Shown here: piece by piece, positions 26,574 to 36,916 of the stretch
Numbering within the stretch: the first letter of the stretch is position 1
Layout: every line of letters starts with the position of its first letter
NCBI RefSeq assembly: GCF_000738675.1
Contig: NZ_JPUX01000001.1
Location: forward strand, 2,480,001 to 2,544,000
DNA from: Serratia nematodiphila DZ0503SBS1
GTDB lineage: Bacteria > Pseudomonadota > Gammaproteobacteria > Enterobacterales > Enterobacteriaceae
Direction of reading: 5' to 3'
Length of the DNA: 64,000 nucleotides
Position numbers and translations under genes: made by a program
The notes under the pieces: generated by a model
What the model was told of the DNA's origin: nothing
Database searches by the model: none
Seen by the model: only the letters and a program-made list of their open reading frames with translations

Positions 26574-27248
26574 ATGCGACTGTTATTGGTTGAAGATCAC
26601 CCCGAGCTGTCTCACTGGTTGCAAAAGGCGCTGACCGGCGCCGGGTTTGCCGTCGACGTCGCCCCGGACGGCGTGGCGGCCGATCATCTGTTGCTCAACG
26701 AGCGTTATGCGCTGGCGGTGTTGGATGTGGCGTTGCCGCGTTTGAACGGCCTGGATTTGCTGGCGCGCCTGCGCAAGCGCGGGCAGGATCTGCCGGTGCT
26801 GTTGCTGACGGCGCGCACCGACGTGGCCGATCGGGTAAGGGGTCTGAATCTGGGGGCGGACGATTACCTCACCAAGCCGTTCGAATTGGACGAGCTGGAG
26901 GCGCGCATTCGGGCGCTGCTGCGCCGCAGCGTCGGCGCCCCGCAGCCGGCGTTGCAGTACGGCGCGTTGACCTACCATGACGAAGGCTATTTTCTGCTGG
27001 AGAGCAAGCCGCTGGCGCTGACGCCGCGCGAACTGGCGGTGTTGACCGCGCTGATGCATCGGCGCGGCCGCCCGGTGGCCAAACAACAGCTGTTCGAGCA
27101 GGTGTTTACGCTGTCGGACGAGGCCAATCCGGAGAGCATCGAGCTTTACGTACACCGCCTGCGGAAAAAGCTGCAGGGCAGCGACGTGGCGATCGTTACG
27201 CTGCGCGGTCTGGGCTACAGCCTGGAGCTCTGCAATGCGGTGGTTTAA
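26574..27248 (+). CDS. tctD: response regulator TctD
   Basis: A 224-residue OmpR-class response regulator: receiver domain with acidic pocket Glu7-Asp8, phosphoacceptor Asp51 (LAVLDVALP) and Lys in DYLTKPFE (about residue 102), then a winged-helix DNA-binding domain from about residue 128 (LALTPRELAVLTALMHRRG ... VYVHRLRKKL-type ending). It precedes the sensor gene with a 14-bp overlap and lies beside tctCBA, as in Salmonella, where TctDE activates the transporter on tricarboxylates. Confidence 0.9.
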   Translation: MRLLLVEDHPELSHWLQKALTGAGFAVDVAPDGVAADHLLLNERYALAVLDVALPRLNGLDLLARLRKRGQDLPVLLLTARTDVADRVRGLNLGADDYLTKPFELDELEARIRALLRRSVGAPQPALQYGALTYHDEGYFLLESKPLALTPRELAVLTALMHRRGRPVAKQQLFEQVFTLSDEANPESIELYVHRLRKKLQGSDVAIVTLRGLGYSLELCNAVV

Positions 27249-28653
27249 CGCCCCGCGTTCGCTGTTCTATCAACTGCTGCTGTTTTTTGGCCTGCCGCTG
27301 CTGGCGTTGGGCGGTATCTCCATCTACACCCACTATTTCAGCGCCATGAGCGCCGCCACTCTGGCTTACGATCGCACGCTGCTGGCGTCGGCGCGCACCG
27401 TGGCGGAGCGACTGGTGGTGCGCGAAGGCAAGCTGGCGGTCGATGTGCCCTATGTGGTGCTCGACAGCTTCGAGCGCAACATGAACGATCAGCTGTATTA
27501 CGAGGTGATTTCGCCGCAGGGAAAAAGCATCTCGGGCTATGACGATTTGCCGTCGCTGCCGCCCCATATCCCGCGCTCCACGCTCTACCCGGCGCTGGTG
27601 CATTTTTACGATGCGGAATACCTCGGCCGGCCAATCCGCGTGGCGGCGCTGTTTCAGCCGGTCAACGAGTCGGGGGTGAGCGGCATGGCGACCATTTTGG
27701 TGGCGGAAACCCTGGAGTCGCGCCGTTACCTGGCGCGGCAGATGATGATCGCGGCGCTGCTGAGCCAGGGCACGGTGGTGGTGTTGACCCTGATCCTGGC
27801 GTTCGCGCTGCTCAAGCGGGTGTTGAAGCCGATGCGTAAACTCTCCGGCATCATGCTGCGGCGCGATCCGGGCGAGCTGACGCCCTTGCCGCGGGTATTG
27901 CCGTGGTCGGAGATGCAGCCGCTGCTGGTGGCGTTCAATCGCTATATCGAACGGCTACGGCTGATGGTGGCGCGTCAGGAACGTTTCAGCGCCGACGCTT
28001 CCCACCAGCTGCGCACGCCGCTGGCGGTGTTGAAGACTCAGGTCGGGGTGGCGCTGGCCAGCGATCGGCCGCAGCAGTGGCGCGAAAGCCTGCAGGCGAT
28101 GAGCGCGACGCTGGACAATACCGTGGCACTGACCGACCGCCTGCTGTATCTCTCACGCCTGAAGGCCAGCGAGCACCAGGCCGAGCGCAAGCTGCAGCCG
28201 GTCAACCTGGCGCAGGTGCTGCGCGACGCCTGTTTTTCCCGCTTGCCGCAGGCGCGCAGCAAACAGATCGATCTCGGCTTCGAAGGTGAAGCGGCGTGTC
28301 AGGTGGCGGGGGAACCGCTGCTGTTGGCCGAGCTGTGCGCCAACCTGTTGGACAACGCGTTGAAATACACACCGCGTCAGGGCGTGGTCACCGCTCGCCT
28401 CACGCAGGAGAAGGCGACGGGGGAAGGCGTGCTGGAGATTGAAGACAGCGGCCCCGGCATCGCCTTGCAGGACAAGGCGCTGGCGCTGCAGCCGTTTCAC
28501 CGGCTGGACAACGTGGGCGATCAACCGGGCGCCGGCCTGGGGCTGGCGCTGGTGAAGGATATCACCGCCTATCACGGCACCCGCCCGGAGCTGTTGAGCT
28601 CCGCCGCGCTGGGCGGCCTGTTGGTGCGGGTGCGTTTCAGGCTGTTGCCTTAA
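27235..28653 (+). CDS. tctE: sensor histidine kinase TctE
   Basis: A 472-residue membrane kinase: transmembrane helices at about 11-32 and 168-193 enclose a periplasmic sensor domain of roughly 130 residues, followed by HAMP-like linker, phosphorylatable His257 in SADASHQLRTPLAVLK, N box (ELCANLLDNALKYTP), and G boxes (DSGPGIA, GAGLGLALV). The sensor domain should detect a carboxylate. Overlaps tctD by 14 bp; the TAA stop overlaps that of the convergent EamA gene. Confidence 0.9.
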   Translation: MRWFNAPRSLFYQLLLFFGLPLLALGGISIYTHYFSAMSAATLAYDRTLLASARTVAERLVVREGKLAVDVPYVVLDSFERNMNDQLYYEVISPQGKSISGYDDLPSLPPHIPRSTLYPALVHFYDAEYLGRPIRVAALFQPVNESGVSGMATILVAETLESRRYLARQMMIAALLSQGTVVVLTLILAFALLKRVLKPMRKLSGIMLRRDPGELTPLPRVLPWSEMQPLLVAFNRYIERLRLMVARQERFSADASHQLRTPLAVLKTQVGVALASDRPQQWRESLQAMSATLDNTVALTDRLLYLSRLKASEHQAERKLQPVNLAQVLRDACFSRLPQARSKQIDLGFEGEAACQVAGEPLLLAELCANLLDNALKYTPRQGVVTARLTQEKATGEGVLEIEDSGPGIALQDKALALQPFHRLDNVGDQPGAGLGLALVKDITAYHGTRPELLSSAALGGLLVRVRFRLLP

Positions 28654-29570
28654 GCCTGTTCTTTGCAGGACTCGACGTCGGCCGCCGGAGCTTTGGCTTT
28701 ACGCGTCAGCGGCGTGCGCAGCCGCTGCGACAGGATAACGCCCAGCAGGGTAATGCCGCCGCCGATCAGGTGATAACCGTGCAACTGCTCATGCAGGAAC
28801 AGCACGGCGATAGCGGCGGTAAACACCGGCGCCAGGTTCATGAAGATCGAGGCGGTGTTGGCGCCCAGGCGCATCACGCCCTGGATCCACAGGAACGGGG
28901 CGATGATCGAAGCCGGAATGCCGGCGAACAGCACCAGCGGCAGGTTATGGCCGTTCAAGCCGACATCCTGCGCCATCAGGAAATTAGGCAGCAGCAGCAG
29001 CACGCCGAACAGGATCTGCACGTACAGCGATTGCCAGTTCGGCAGCGCGATGGCCCAGCGTTTGGTCAACACGCCGTACAGCGCGTAAGAGGCGGTGGCG
29101 AGCAGCATCATCAATTCCCCCTTGCCGATACCGTGCTGCAGCAGCACGCCGGGCTGGCCGCCGCTGACCAGCCAGATCAAACCGCCGAAGGAGAGAATAC
29201 TGCCGAGCAGCACGCCGACGGTCGGCGCAATGCGCAGCAGGACGATGCTGATCAGGATGGTCAGCAGCGGGATCAGCGACACGATGATGCCCATAAACAG
29301 CGCGCTGACGCTGTGCGCGGCGTAATAGGCCAGGCTTTGGTACAGCACCATGCCCAGCAAGCCGAGGATCATCAGTTTCCACCAGTTGGCGCGCACCTGC
29401 GCCCAATTGCGCAGCACGCCCGGCAGCACGAACGGCGTCAGGGCGATCAGCGCCAGCAGCCAGCGGTAAAGTGAAATGGCCGCCGGATCGATGGCGGTGG
29501 CGGAGAGTTTGCTGACGACGGCGTTAATCGACCATATCAGCACGGCCAACAGCGGGAAGAGCATATTCAT
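28650..29570 (-). CDS. EamA/DMT-family transporter
   Basis: A 306-residue ten-helix transporter with two EamA repeats (about residues 5-135 and 150-285). Motifs: LIWSINAVVSKLSA at the start, YRWLLALIALTPF, YYAAHSVSALFMGII, and LAPVFTAAIAVLFLHEQL in repeat 2. ATG 29570 is used; an in-frame ATG at 29585 adds 5 residues. A Fur-box-like sequence covers the region just before the start. Divergent from an AraC regulator at 29688, which is probably its controller. The exported compound is unknown. Confidence 0.83.
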   Translation of the reverse strand: MNMLFPLLAVLIWSINAVVSKLSATAIDPAAISLYRWLLALIALTPFVLPGVLRNWAQVRANWWKLMILGLLGMVLYQSLAYYAAHSVSALFMGIIVSLIPLLTILISIVLLRIAPTVGVLLGSILSFGGLIWLVSGGQPGVLLQHGIGKGELMMLLATASYALYGVLTKRWAIALPNWQSLYVQILFGVLLLLPNFLMAQDVGLNGHNLPLVLFAGIPASIIAPFLWIQGVMRLGANTASIFMNLAPVFTAAIAVLFLHEQLHGYHLIGGGITLLGVILSQRLRTPLTRKAKAPAADVESCKEQA

Positions 29571-29588
29571 GATAATTATTCTCAATAA
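29570..29588. promoter_or_regulatory. Fur-box-like sequence at the start of the EamA gene
   Basis: TGATAATTATTCTCA (29570-29584) matches the 7-1-7 Fur pattern TGATAAT-N-ATTATCA at all but one position, and GATAATTATTCTCAATAAC matches the classical 19-mer at 14 of 19. It overlaps the first base of the EamA start codon. Confidence 0.5.
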
Positions 29589-29687
29589 CGTCCAACATGC
29601 TGGCTAGTCTACGCGTGTCCGGTTTATCATATATAGCGATATCCAGACAAAAATCGGCGTAAACAAGACAAATCACGGGACGAAACC

Positions 29688-30461
29688 ATGCCAGAAATCC
29701 GCCATTTCCCTGAGTCGCTGATCCCGGCGCCCAACCCGGTGCAGTTCCGCTGTGAAGAGTTTAACGCGCGCACCGAATTCCAGCCGCACAGCCACACCTG
29801 GGGCCAGTTGATGTGGGTCAAAGCCGGGGTGATGGTGCTGCGCATCGGCGGGCAGCGCTTTCTGGCGCCGCCGGAGTTCGTGTTGTGGGCGCCGGCGGGC
29901 ATCGAACACTCCTGCTACAACCAGCGACTGGCGCAGTGCCGCATGGTGGACATCACGCCGGCGCTGTGCGCCGGCATGCCGGCCGACCCCTGTCTGGTGA
30001 GCGTAACGCCCATCTTCCGCGCCATCGCCGAGGATTTCTATGCGCGCAAGCAGTACATTCCGCAGACGGAGGAGGATCTGCGTCTGTGCCAGGTGCTGAT
30101 CGACCAGCTGCGCCTGTCGCCGCGTCAGCAAACCTATCTGCCGTCATCGGACGACAAATTTTTGGCGCCGGTGCTGGAAGCGCTGGAGCATTGTCCGGCG
30201 GACAACACCTCGCTGGCGACGTGGGCGGCGCGGGTCTACACCACCGAGCGCACGCTGTCGCGCCGCTGCCAACAGGATCTGGGCATGTCGTTCAGCGAGT
30301 GGCGCCAGCGCCTGCGTTTTCTGCATGCCGTGTCGTTGCTCGAGCAGGGCAAAACCGTGCAGGACGTGGCGTTGGACGTCGGCTACAGCTCCGCGTCGGC
30401 CTTTATCGTCATGTTCCAGCAGATCGCCGGCACCACCCCTGAGCGCTTTCGCCGTGCCTGA
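29688..30461 (+). CDS. AraC-family transcriptional regulator with cupin sensor domain
   Basis: A 257-residue regulator: N-terminal cupin-like ligand domain ([17 protein letters not shown], then a [16 protein letters not shown] strand) and a C-terminal double helix-turn-helix from about residue 155 ([57 protein letters not shown]). Its own start is preceded by GGGACG. Divergent from the EamA transporter (117-bp gap). The ligand is not identified. Confidence 0.88.
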   Translation: MPEIRHFPESLIPAPNPVQFRCEEFNARTEFQPHSHTWGQLMWVKAGVMVLRIGGQRFLAPPEFVLWAPAGIEHSCYNQRLAQCRMVDITPALCAGMPADPCLVSVTPIFRAIAEDFYARKQYIPQTEEDLRLCQVLIDQLRLSPRQQTYLPSSDDKFLAPVLEALEHCPADNTSLATWAARVYTTERTLSRRCQQDLGMSFSEWRQRLRFLHAVSLLEQGKTVQDVALDVGYSSASAFIVMFQQIAGTTPERFRRA

Positions 30462-30514
30462 TTCAGTGGCACACTATTTCGCAGACCAATAGCCGTAAAC
30501 AGTCGGAGAACGCA

Positions 30515-31636
30515 GTGAAAATTCTGGTTGATGAAAATATGCCGTACGCGGCCGAGCTGTTCAGCCGCCTGGGCGACGTGCAGGCGGTGCCGGGGCGCCC
30601 GATCCCGCTTGAGGCGCTGGCGGATGCCGATGCGCTGATGGTGCGTTCGGTCACCAAGGTCAATGAAGCCCTGTTGGCCGGCAGCCGCATTGGCTTTGTC
30701 GGCACCGCCACCGCCGGCACCGATCACGTCGATGACGCCTGGCTGCAACGGCAGGGCATCGGGTTTTCCGCCGCGCCGGGCTGCAACGCCATCGCGGTGG
30801 TCGAGTATGTGTTCTCCGCCTTGATGCTGCTGGCCGAACGCGACGGCTTCCACCTGCGGGATAAAACCGTCGGCATCGTCGGCGTGGGCAACGTCGGTTC
30901 CCGCCTGGACGCGCGCCTCAAAGCGTTGGGCGTGCGCACGCTGCTGTGCGATCCGCCGCGCGCCGATCGCGGCGACGCCGGGGAGTTCTGGCCGTTGGAG
31001 AAGCTGGTGGCCGAGGCCGATGTGCTGACCTTCCATACGCCGCTGAATAAATCCGGCCCTTACCATTCGCTGCATCTGGCGGATGCGGAGCTGTTGGCGG
31101 CGCTGCCGGACAACCGCATTCTGATCAACGCCTGTCGCGGGCCGGTGGTGGATAACGCCGCGCTGCTGCAGGCGCTGGAAAAGGGCAAAAAGCTGAGCAC
31201 GGTGCTGGACGTGTGGGAACCGGAGCCGGATCTCGCCTTGCCGCTGCTGGCGCGGGTGGATATCGGCACCGCGCACATCGCCGGGTATACGCTGGAAGGC
31301 AAGGCGCGCGGCACCACCCAGGTGTTCGAAGCGTTCAGCCGCCATCTGGGGCAGCCGCAGCAGGTGGCGCTGGCCTCGCTGCTGCCGGTGCCGGAGTTCA
31401 GCCAGATCCGCCTCAACGGGCCGCTGGATGAAGCGCGGTTAAAACGATTGATGCACTTGGTGTATGATGTGCGCCGCGATGATGCGCCATTGCGCAAAGT
31501 CGCCGGGCAACCGGGCGAATTCGATCGCCTGCGCAAGCACTACCAGGAGCGCCGCGAGTGGTCTTCGCTGGCCGTGCAATGCGATGACAGCGCCAGCGCC
31601 GAGCTGCTCGGCAAGCTGGGCTTCAGCGTGGCGTAG
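30515..31636 (+). CDS. pdxB: erythronate-4-phosphate dehydrogenase
   Basis: Second step of the DXP-dependent PLP pathway: oxidises 4-phosphoerythronate to 2-oxo-3-hydroxy-4-phosphobutanoate. The 373-residue D-2-hydroxyacid dehydrogenase has the Rossmann motif [14 protein letters not shown] (about residue 120), catalytic Arg in NACRGPVVD, a Glu (DVWEPEP) and His (GTAHIAGYT), and the PdxB-specific C-terminal dimerisation domain. GTG start at 30515 after CGGAG. Leads the pdxB-usg-truA-dedA block, as in E. coli. Confidence 0.96.
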   Translation: MKILVDENMPYAAELFSRLGDVQAVPGRPIPLEALADADALMVRSVTKVNEALLAGSRIGFVGTATAGTDHVDDAWLQRQGIGFSAAPGCNAIAVVEYVFSALMLLAERDGFHLRDKTVGIVGVGNVGSRLDARLKALGVRTLLCDPPRADRGDAGEFWPLEKLVAEADVLTFHTPLNKSGPYHSLHLADAELLAALPDNRILINACRGPVVDNAALLQALEKGKKLSTVLDVWEPEPDLALPLLARVDIGTAHIAGYTLEGKARGTTQVFEAFSRHLGQPQQVALASLLPVPEFSQIRLNGPLDEARLKRLMHLVYDVRRDDAPLRKVAGQPGEFDRLRKHYQERREWSSLAVQCDDSASAELLGKLGFSVA

Positions 31637-31746
31637 GGCGTAAGGTTGTCTTAAGCCAACGCCGCTACAGTGGGCGGTAAAGATTATCGGGCGGTGATTG
31701 CACTGCCCGTGTGCTTTTATGAATGAAATACTCTGGAGAAAACCCG

Positions 31747-32757
31747 ATGTCTGACGGCTGGAATATCGCGCTGCTCGGCGCCACTGGCGCGGTAGGTGAA
31801 GCGTTGCTGGAATTGTTGCAGGAACGCCAGTTCCCGGTGGGTGAGCTCTATCCTCTGGCAAGCGAACGCAGCGCGGGCGCCAATGTGCGCTTCAACGGCA
31901 AGTCTCTTCTGGTGCAAAACGCCGAAGAGTTCGACTGGTCGCAGGCGCAGCTGGCCTTCTTCGTCGCCGGCAGCGACGCTTCCGCGCGCTATGCCGAAGA
32001 AGCCGGCAACATGGGCTGCCTGGTGATCGACACCAGCGGCCTGTTCGCCATGGAGCCGGATGTGCCGCTGGTGGTGCCGGGCGTGAACCCGCAGGTGCTG
32101 GTGGATTACCGTAACCGCAATATCGTGGCGGTGGCCGACAGCATGGTCAGCCAACTGCTGACGGCGATCAAACCGCTGACCGAACAGGCGGGGCTGTCGC
32201 GTCTGCACGTCACCACGCTGATGTCGGTATCGTCGCGCGGCAAGGTGGCGGTGGACGACCTGGCCGGCCAGAGCGCGCGCCTGCTGAACGGCATTCCGGC
32301 CGAGGAAGGCGTCTTCGGTAAACAGCTGGCGTTCAACCTGCTGCCGCTTGTCGCCGACGAGCAGGGCAGCGTGCGCGAAGAGCGCCTGATCGTCGATCAG
32401 GTGCGCAAGGTGCTGCAGGATGAAGGGCTGCCGATTTCGGTGAGCTGCGTTCAGTCGCCGGTGTTTTATGGCCACGCGCAGGTGGTGCACCTGGAAGCGC
32501 TGCGCCCGCTGTCCGCCGAAGAGGCGCGCAGCGAGCTCGAAGAGGTCGAAGACATTCAGCTGAGCGAAGAGGACGATTACCCGACCCAGGTCACCGACGC
32601 TTCCGGCAGCGATGCGCTCAGCATCGGTTGCCTGCGTAACGATTACGGCATCCCCGAGCTGCTGCAGTTCTGGACGGTGGCGGACAATGTGCGCTTCGGC
32701 GGCGCGTTGATGGCTATCGAAACCGCCGAGCGTCTGGTGCAGGAGCAGATGTACTGA
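31747..32757 (+). CDS. usg: Usg, aspartate-semialdehyde dehydrogenase homologue
   Basis: A 336-residue homologue of aspartate-semialdehyde dehydrogenase (nucleotide-binding [14 protein letters not shown] at the start). Unlike the enzyme, it has no catalytic Cys at the position of the PNCTT motif: the sequence there reads VADSMVSQ. It is therefore probably not an active ASADH, as for E. coli Usg; role unknown. ATG 31747 gives the family start MSDGWNIA. Its TGA overlaps the truA ATG by one base. Confidence 0.92.
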   Translation: MSDGWNIALLGATGAVGEALLELLQERQFPVGELYPLASERSAGANVRFNGKSLLVQNAEEFDWSQAQLAFFVAGSDASARYAEEAGNMGCLVIDTSGLFAMEPDVPLVVPGVNPQVLVDYRNRNIVAVADSMVSQLLTAIKPLTEQAGLSRLHVTTLMSVSSRGKVAVDDLAGQSARLLNGIPAEEGVFGKQLAFNLLPLVADEQGSVREERLIVDQVRKVLQDEGLPISVSCVQSPVFYGHAQVVHLEALRPLSAEEARSELEEVEDIQLSEEDDYPTQVTDASGSDALSIGCLRNDYGIPELLQFWTVADNVRFGGALMAIETAERLVQEQMY

Positions 32758-33578
32758 TGTCTGAGGTGGTCTCGCCCGCCCAGCCGACGCTGAAGGTAGC
32801 GCTGGGCATCGAATATGACGGCAGCCGGTACTACGGCTGGCAGCGGCAGCAAGAAGTGGCCAGCGTGCAGGAACGCCTGGAGCAGGCGTTGAGCAAGGTG
32901 GCGGATGCGCCGATTACCGTGCTGTGCGCCGGGCGTACCGACGCCGGGGTGCACGCCACCGGGCAGGTGGTGCATTTCGAAACCACTGCGCGCCGCAAGG
33001 ACGCCGCCTGGACGATGGGGGTGAATACCCATTTGCCGCCGGATATCGCGGTGCGTTGGGTGAGCCCCGTCGCCGACGATTTTCACGCGCGTTTCAGCGC
33101 CACCGCGCGCCGCTACCGCTATATCATTTTCAACCATCGCTACCGGCCGGCGGTGCTGCAGCAGGGGGTAACGCATTTTTATCACCCGCTGGACGCCGAT
33201 CGCATGCATCGGGCGGCGCAGGCGCTGCTGGGCGAGAACGATTTCACGTCGTTCCGCGCGGTGCAATGCCAGTCGCGCACCCCGTGGCGCTGCGTAAAAC
33301 ACGTTAAGGTTACGCGCTACGGCGAATATATTGTGGTAGATATCAAGGCGAATGCCTTTGTGCATCATATGGTTCGCAACATCGTCGGCAGCCTGATGGA
33401 GATCGGCTGTGGCAATCAGGGTGAGAACTGGATGGCCGAGTTGCTGGCGCTGAAGGATCGCAATCTGGCGGCGGCGACGGCGCGAGCCGAGGGGCTGTAT
33501 CTGGTTGCCGTGGATTACCCTGACCACTTTGGTCTGCCGCGGCCGCCGATGGGGCCGCTGTTTTTGCCCGACGATTAA
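32757..33578 (+). CDS. truA: tRNA pseudouridine(38-40) synthase
   Basis: Isomerises uridines 38, 39 and 40 in the anticodon stem-loop of many tRNAs. The 273-residue protein has the catalytic Asp62 in [14 protein letters not shown], the N-terminal [16 protein letters not shown] strand and the C-terminal ADYxxHFG-type segment [10 protein letters not shown]. Start overlaps the usg stop (TGATG), implying translational coupling. A 78-bp gap follows before dedA. Confidence 0.96.
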   Translation: MSEVVSPAQPTLKVALGIEYDGSRYYGWQRQQEVASVQERLEQALSKVADAPITVLCAGRTDAGVHATGQVVHFETTARRKDAAWTMGVNTHLPPDIAVRWVSPVADDFHARFSATARRYRYIIFNHRYRPAVLQQGVTHFYHPLDADRMHRAAQALLGENDFTSFRAVQCQSRTPWRCVKHVKVTRYGEYIVVDIKANAFVHHMVRNIVGSLMEIGCGNQGENWMAELLALKDRNLAAATARAEGLYLVAVDYPDHFGLPRPPMGPLFLPDD

Positions 33579-33656
33579 ACGCCGGCACGCCTGAAAGCGT
33601 CGCTCCCTTGTGCTTCTGCCGGGTGATTGAAACGCCCGGCATCAATGAGAGAATTT

Positions 33657-34319
33657 ATGGACATCATCAAGTTTATTATTGATTTCATTCTGCATATTGA
33701 TGTGCACTTGGCAGAACTGGTCGCACAATACGGCATGTGGGTCTACGCTATTCTGTTCCTGATCCTGTTTTGTGAAACCGGTCTGGTGGTGACGCCGTTC
33801 CTGCCGGGGGATTCTTTGCTGTTCGTCGCCGGCGCGCTGGCGGCGTTGCCGACCAACGATCTGAACGTGCACACCATGGTGGCGTTGATGGCCGTGGCGG
33901 CGATCATCGGCGATGCGGTGAACTACACTATCGGGCGGTTGTTCGGCGAGAAGCTGTTCAGCAACCCGAATTCGAAAATCTTCCGCCGCAGCTACCTGGA
34001 TAAAACGCATCAGTTTTATGAGAAGCACGGCGGGAAAACGATTATTCTGGCGCGATTCGTGCCGATCGTGCGTACTTTTGCGCCGTTCGTCGCCGGCATG
34101 GGGCATATGTCCTATCGCCACTTCGCCGCCTACAACGTGATTGGCGCACTGGTTTGGGTGCTGCTCTTCACTTATGCTGGCTACCTGTTCGGCGATCTGC
34201 CGGTGGTGCAGGAGAACCTGAAACTGTTGATCGTCGGGATCATCATCGTTTCGATTCTGCCGGGCGTGATTGAAATTTGGCGCCACAAGCGCGCGGCCGC
34301 CCGCCAGCAAAAACAGTAA
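33657..34319 (+). CDS. dedA: DedA family inner membrane protein
   Basis: A 220-residue DedA/SNARE-associated family protein; members act in membrane lipid (undecaprenyl phosphate, phosphatidylethanolamine) transport and in proton-motive-force homeostasis. The family signature is visible: [17 protein letters not shown] near residue 40, [13 protein letters not shown], and [25 protein letters not shown] [15 protein letters not shown] with its essential arginines. ATG 33657 gives the canonical start MDIIKFII; an upstream ATG at 33627 is not supported. Last gene of the pdxB cluster. Confidence 0.95.
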   Translation: MDIIKFIIDFILHIDVHLAELVAQYGMWVYAILFLILFCETGLVVTPFLPGDSLLFVAGALAALPTNDLNVHTMVALMAVAAIIGDAVNYTIGRLFGEKLFSNPNSKIFRRSYLDKTHQFYEKHGGKTIILARFVPIVRTFAPFVAGMGHMSYRHFAAYNVIGALVWVLLFTYAGYLFGDLPVVQENLKLLIVGIIIVSILPGVIEIWRHKRAAARQQKQ

Positions 34320-34551
34320 AAACATCGCTTAACCTGTCGGTTCGACCAGTTTTTTGTCCACAGCGTCGGGCCGATATGGTTTAATGAGCGACATTATGGT
34401 CTGTTCCTGCGAACAACCCTGAAGCCGATGCCTCAGTCGCCGCGCTTGCCGCGCCGCGAACGGGCATTTTTTCATTGGGGTGTTTTCGGGGGGATTGTTA
34501 AAGCATGAACAGCGGACTGGCGTGTGCCAGGTTCAAACAGAAAGGTCATCG

Positions 34552-35460
34552 ATGAGCTGGATTGAACGAATTCTTAACAAGAGCAATATCACACAAACCC
34601 GTAAGGCGAGCATTCCTGAAGGGGTCTGGACTAAATGCGACAGCTGCGGCCAGGTTCTCTACCGCGCCGAGCTGGAGCGGAATCTGGAAGTGTGCCCGAA
34701 GTGCGACCATCACATGCGTATGGGCGCGCGCGCGCGTCTGCATACCCTGCTGGATGAAGGCAGCGAAGTGGAGCTGGGCAGCGATCTGGAGCCGAAGGAC
34801 GTTCTGAAATTCAAGGATTCCAAGCGCTATAAAGATCGTCTGGTCGCCGCACAGAAAGCGACCGGCGAGAAAGACGCGCTGGTGGTGATGAAGGGCACGC
34901 TGTACGGTATGCCGATCGTCGCCGCGTCCTTCGAATTCGCCTTCATCGGCGGCTCGATGTCTTCCGTGGTCGGCGCGCGTTTCGTGCGTGCGGTTGAGCA
35001 GGCGCTGGAGGACAACTGTCCGCTGGTGTGCTTCTCCGCCAGCGGCGGCGCGCGTATGCAGGAAGCGCTGATGTCGCTGATGCAGATGGCGAAAACCAGC
35101 GCGGCGTTGGCCAAAATGCAGGAGCGCGGCTTGCCGTATATCTCCGTGCTGACCGACCCGACCATGGGCGGTGTCTCCGCCAGCCTGGCGATGCTGGGCG
35201 ACATCAATATCGCCGAGCCGAAAGCGCTGATCGGTTTTGCCGGCCCGCGCGTTATCGAGCAAACCGTGCGCGAGAAACTGCCACCGGGCTTCCAGCGCAG
35301 CGAGTTCCTGATCGAAAAAGGCGCGATCGACATGATCGTTCGCCGTCCGGAAATGCGCCAAACGTTGGCGAGCATTCTGTCCAAGCTGACCAACCAGCCG
35401 CAGCCGCATTTCGATGAGGCCGCGCCGGTCATTGAGCCGGAGCAGCAGGCCGACGCCTGA
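34552..35460 (+). CDS. accD: acetyl-CoA carboxylase, carboxyltransferase beta subunit
   Basis: With AccA forms the carboxyltransferase that makes malonyl-CoA, the first committed step of fatty acid synthesis. The 302-residue protein has the four-Cys zinc ribbon ([12 protein letters not shown] and VCPKCDHHM) and crotonase-fold motifs ([42 protein letters not shown]). ATG 34552 matches the E. coli start. A 232-bp leader without a gene precedes it, and 190 bp separates it from folC. Confidence 0.97.
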   Translation: MSWIERILNKSNITQTRKASIPEGVWTKCDSCGQVLYRAELERNLEVCPKCDHHMRMGARARLHTLLDEGSEVELGSDLEPKDVLKFKDSKRYKDRLVAAQKATGEKDALVVMKGTLYGMPIVAASFEFAFIGGSMSSVVGARFVRAVEQALEDNCPLVCFSASGGARMQEALMSLMQMAKTSAALAKMQERGLPYISVLTDPTMGGVSASLAMLGDINIAEPKALIGFAGPRVIEQTVREKLPPGFQRSEFLIEKGAIDMIVRRPEMRQTLASILSKLTNQPQPHFDEAAPVIEPEQQADA

Positions 35461-35650
35461 GGCAAAGACAGATCCCGCCCGGGTTCAGCCGCCACTTTGT
35501 GGCTAAGTGACGGCTGATGCCCGCTCTCCGCCGGCCGTAGCCTATCCGCTGCGGTTGGCAGGCTGGCGGCAGTCACGAAGCGCATCGCCTTTACCGCGGT
35601 GAGGGTGGTGCCCTGATGGATTAATGAACCCAAGTTCAGTGATGGGACTC

Positions 35651-36916
35651 ATGCAAAACCACCAAATTCCCCAAGCCACGTCGCCATTGAGCTCGTGGCT
35701 TTATTATCTGGAACGTCTGCACAGCCAGGCGATCGAACTCGGCCTTGAGCGCGTACAGCGCGTCGCGGCGCATCTGGATTTACTGACCCCCGCACCCACG
35801 GTGTTCACCGTTGCCGGCACCAACGGCAAAGGCACCACCTGTCGCACCCTTGAAGCTATTCTGCTGGCCGCCGGCCTGCGCGTCGGCGTCTACAGTTCGC
35901 CGCATCTGGTGCGCTATACCGAACGCGTGCGCATTCAGGGGGAAGAGCTGAGCGAAGCGGAGCACAGCCGCTCGTTCGCCGCCATTGAAGCCGGCCGCGG
36001 CGAAACGTCGCTGACCTATTTCGAATTCGGCACCCTGTCGGCGCTGCAGCTGTTCAAACAGGCGCGGCTCGACGTGGTGATCCTGGAAGTGGGCCTGGGC
36101 GGGCGCCTCGACGCCACCAACATCGTCGATCCGAGCGTGGCGGTGATCACCAGCATTGCGCTCGATCACACCGACTGGCTGGGTAACGATCGCGAAAGCA
36201 TCGGCCGTGAAAAGGCCGGTATTTTTCGCAGCGGCAAACCGGCGGTGGTCGGTGAACCCGACATGCCGGACAGCATTCGCCAGGTTGCCGAAACGCTGGG
36301 CGCGCCGCTGTCTCGCCGCGGCGAAGCCTGGCGCTTCAGCGAGCAGGGCGATCGCTGGCAGTGGCAGGGCGGCGACACGCTGCTGACCGATCTGCCGACG
36401 CCGAACGTACCGCTGGCCAACGCCGCTACCGCGTTGGCGGCGCTCAACTGTTCTCCGCTGGAAATCGACGAACGCGCGATTTTCACCGGCCTGCAGCAGG
36501 CGACGCTGCCGGGGCGCTTCCAGATCGTGCGGCGTGAGCCGACGCTGATCCTCGATGTGGCGCACAATCCGCACGCCGCCGGCTATCTGGCCGGGCGTCT
36601 GGCCAAACTGCCGCGCAACGGCGGCAAGGTGCGCGCGGTGGTGGGCATGCTGTCGGATAAGGACATCGCCGGCACGCTGGCCTGCCTCAGCGAGCAGGTG
36701 GATGAATGGTACTGCGCGCCGCTCGACGGGCCGCGCGGCGCCAGCGTCGAACAGCTGGCGCAACATCTGACGGAACCGCGCCGCTTTAATGATGTCGAAA
36801 CTGCCTGGCGGCAGGCTATGCAGGATGCTGATAAACAGGATATTGTGATCGTCTGTGGATCGTTCCACACCGTGGCGCAGGTGATGGCGGCGTCAGACGA
36901 GATGCGGGGAGTGTGA
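35651..36916 (+). CDS. folC: bifunctional folylpolyglutamate / dihydrofolate synthase
   Basis: Adds L-glutamate to dihydropteroate and then to folates (Mur-ligase fold). 421 residues; E. coli 422. The P-loop VAGTNGKGTTCRTLE lies near residue 55; the PSVAVITSIALDHTDWLG and GRLDATNIVD motifs bind metal and folate; VAHNPHAAGYL begins the C-terminal domain. ATG 35651 is chosen over in-frame starts at 35624 and 35642 on family alignment. GTG of dedD follows directly after the TGA stop. Confidence 0.95.
   Translation: MQNHQIPQATSPLSSWLYYLERLHSQAIELGLERVQRVAAHLDLLTPAPTVFTVAGTNGKGTTCRTLEAILLAAGLRVGVYSSPHLVRYTERVRIQGEELSEAEHSRSFAAIEAGRGETSLTYFEFGTLSALQLFKQARLDVVILEVGLGGRLDATNIVDPSVAVITSIALDHTDWLGNDRESIGREKAGIFRSGKPAVVGEPDMPDSIRQVAETLGAPLSRRGEAWRFSEQGDRWQWQGGDTLLTDLPTPNVPLANAATALAALNCSPLEIDERAIFTGLQQATLPGRFQIVRREPTLILDVAHNPHAAGYLAGRLAKLPRNGGKVRAVVGMLSDKDIAGTLACLSEQVDEWYCAPLDGPRGASVEQLAQHLTEPRRFNDVETAWRQAMQDADKQDIVIVCGSFHTVAQVMAASDEMRGV

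Noticed and set aside
34447..34472. Possible attenuator before accD (TGCC...GGCA then six T)
   Set aside because: Stem is only 4 bp with mismatches next to it; too weak to call.
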